From NCBI GenBank assembly GCA_023132995.1, contig JAGLXI010000158.1:1-7462 (forward strand): a stretch of DNA of 7,462 bases. Reading direction: 5' to 3'. The notes below the pieces were generated by a model. It was not told where the DNA came from and ran no database searches. It saw only the letters and a program-made list of their open reading frames with translations. This stretch comes from Candidatus Zixiibacteriota bacterium. Lineage in GTDB: Bacteria; Zixibacteria; MSB-5A5; GN15; FEB-12. Made by a program: the position numbers and the translations under genes. Positions 7,208 to 7,462 of the stretch are shown in pieces. How positions within the stretch are numbered: position 1 is the first letter of the stretch; each line of letters starts with the position of its first letter.

Positions 7208-7215
7208 TCCTCCTT
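7208..7215 (-). promoter_or_regulatory. Ribosome binding site of flagellin
   Basis: AAGGAGGA on the minus strand is followed by 7 bases and the ATG at 7200. It is a near-perfect Shine-Dalgarno sequence, as expected for the most abundant flagellar protein, and it fixes the flagellin start. It contains two GGA triplets, so a protein bound there would block initiation. Confidence 0.85.
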
Positions 7216-7224
7216 GAAAGATGT

Positions 7225-7240
7225 GGGGTATCCGTACCCC
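7225..7240 (-). promoter_or_regulatory. Leader hairpin with GGA in the loop, next to the flagellin RBS
   Basis: The mRNA reads GGGGUA-CGGA-UACCCC, a perfect 6-bp stem closing a 4-base loop that contains GGA. It ends 9 bases before the Shine-Dalgarno sequence begins. A GGA exposed in a hairpin loop is the classic high-affinity CsrA site. A second GGA site overlapping the RBS completes the two-site arrangement known for B. subtilis hag. A plain RNA-stability hairpin is the alternative. Confidence 0.5.
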
Positions 7241-7410
7241 TCTTTATTGTTGGTTAAGTTCCTTTATATTCCAACCGTCACTTCCCATGTCTGACCCGTA
7301 TCGAGTTAAGAGTCCATTTAACCCTGACTGCCCGGTATGCCTTCTGTCGGTTCCTCCTTGTCATTAAGGATACTGGTTCCAACCCATCGTGGGGTTTTCG
7401 TTATAGCTTC

Positions 7411-7461
7411 TTAATCGGCAGAAGCTTGAGCAACTTTATCGGCCCGATTGATCTTGACGGC
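7411..7461 (-). CDS. Possible C-terminal end of an upstream gene (partial, uncertain)
   Basis: From the window edge one minus-strand frame is open for 16 codons (AVKINRADKVAQASAD) and ends in TAA at 7413-7411. If real, it is the tail of a gene that starts outside the window. Its stop codon would then overlap the -10 box of the flagellin promoter. The stretch is too short to assign to a family, and an open frame of this length is common by chance. The two promoter-like boxes lying inside it argue that the DNA may simply be regulatory. Confidence 0.2.
   Translation of the reverse strand, partial: AVKINRADKVAQASAD
7412..7438 (-). promoter_or_regulatory. Sigma-28 (FliA) type promoter of the flagellin operon
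   Basis: On the minus strand there is TAAA at 7438-7435, a spacer of exactly 15 bases, and GCCGATTA at 7419-7412. The known FliA consensus is TAAA-N15-GCCGATAA, so the -35 and the spacing are perfect and the -10 has one mismatch. Transcription would begin near 7405, about 204 bases before the flagellin ATG. Sigma-28 control is what is expected for flagellin genes, and a flgM gene in the same operon fits. Confidence 0.75.
7436..7443 (-). promoter_or_regulatory. Second sigma-28 -10-like box, GCCGATAA
   Basis: The minus strand reads GCCGATAA, an exact match to the FliA -10 consensus. Its last three bases, with the next A, form the TAAA used as -35 by the promoter 24 bases downstream. At the N15 spacing its own -35 would be TGCC at the window edge, which is not TAAA, so it may not work alone. 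The box also lies in a short inverted repeat, ATCGG-C-CCGAT on the plus strand (7438-7448). It could be a weak tandem promoter or a chance overlap. Confidence 0.35.
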
Positions 7462-7462
7462 A

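Larger units (their letters stand above)
7201..7404 (-). promoter_or_regulatory. Long flagellin mRNA leader rich in GGA motifs (candidate CsrA target)
   Basis: The predicted 5' leader is about 204 nt and holds no convincing gene. Ten GGA triplets occur on the mRNA strand (plus-strand TCC starting at 7208, 7211, 7231, 7260, 7270, 7283, 7313, 7352, 7355 and 7378), where about three are expected by chance. One, ACAAGGAGGA at 7361-7352, closely fits the ACA-N-GGA-N-G core of the CsrA consensus. Another sits in a hairpin loop, and two form the ribosome binding site. Small inverted repeats at 7381-7396 (AACCC/GGGTT, 6-base loop) and 7355-7370 (TCCTT/AAGGA, 6-base loop) add structure. CsrA repression of flagellin translation is established in Bacillus. 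Its action here is inference, since no csrA or fliW lies in the window. Confidence 0.5.

Noticed and set aside
7278..7364. A 28-codon reading frame in the flagellin leader (minus strand, starts MTRRNRQK, very basic), as a possible leader peptide.
   Set aside because: No Shine-Dalgarno at a proper distance. The Arg richness comes from the same GGA/AGG-rich bases that look like RNA signals, and frames of this size are expected by chance.
7201..7462. A csrA or fliW gene next to flagellin, as seen in several bacteria.
   Set aside because: No frame in this stretch encodes either. The short open end at 7461-7411 does not resemble the parts of them I know.

Overview
The window is the late flagellar filament operon of a motile bacterium. 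Six genes lie head to tail on the minus strand, so transcription runs from high to low coordinates: flagellin, the filament cap FliD, the flagellin chaperone FliS, a FlgN/FliT-type export chaperone, the anti-sigma factor FlgM, and an HDOD-domain signalling protein. DNA base composition is moderately GC-rich. The proteins look like those of a diderm bacterium outside the Enterobacteria, but nothing in the window fixes the phylum and I do not assign one. No mobile elements, tRNA, rRNA or CRISPR arrays are seen.

Layout, in transcription order: 7462-7405 holds the promoter region. It has a sigma-28 (FliA) type promoter, TAAA-N15-GCCGATTA, and possibly the last codons of an upstream gene. About 7404-7201 is a long (~200 nt) untranslated leader with ten GGA triplets on the mRNA strand and a hairpin with GGA in its loop just before the ribosome binding site. 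This layout resembles CsrA-controlled flagellin leaders. 7200-5017 is flagellin. 5016-4906 is a spacer with a perfect 12-bp inverted repeat. 4905-2560 is fliD, 2539-2105 fliS, 2103-1642 the FlgN-like chaperone, 1559-1134 flgM (start moved inward from the longest frame), and 1126-236 the HDOD gene, whose stop codon sits in a small inverted repeat. 235-1 is non-coding as far as I can see.

How it fits together: sigma-28 would switch on the operon once the hook-basal body is complete and FlgM has been exported. Flagellin is made first and held by FliS, FliD caps the growing filament, and the FlgN-like protein would escort hook-filament junction proteins or FliD. FlgM, made from the same transcript, would close a negative feedback loop on sigma-28. 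The HDOD protein at the end is the least expected member and suggests a signalling output tied to filament assembly. The operon parts are individually known. The points of most interest are the leader RNA architecture, the anti-sigma gene inside the sigma-28 operon, and the attached HDOD gene. I did not find a clearly undescribed system.
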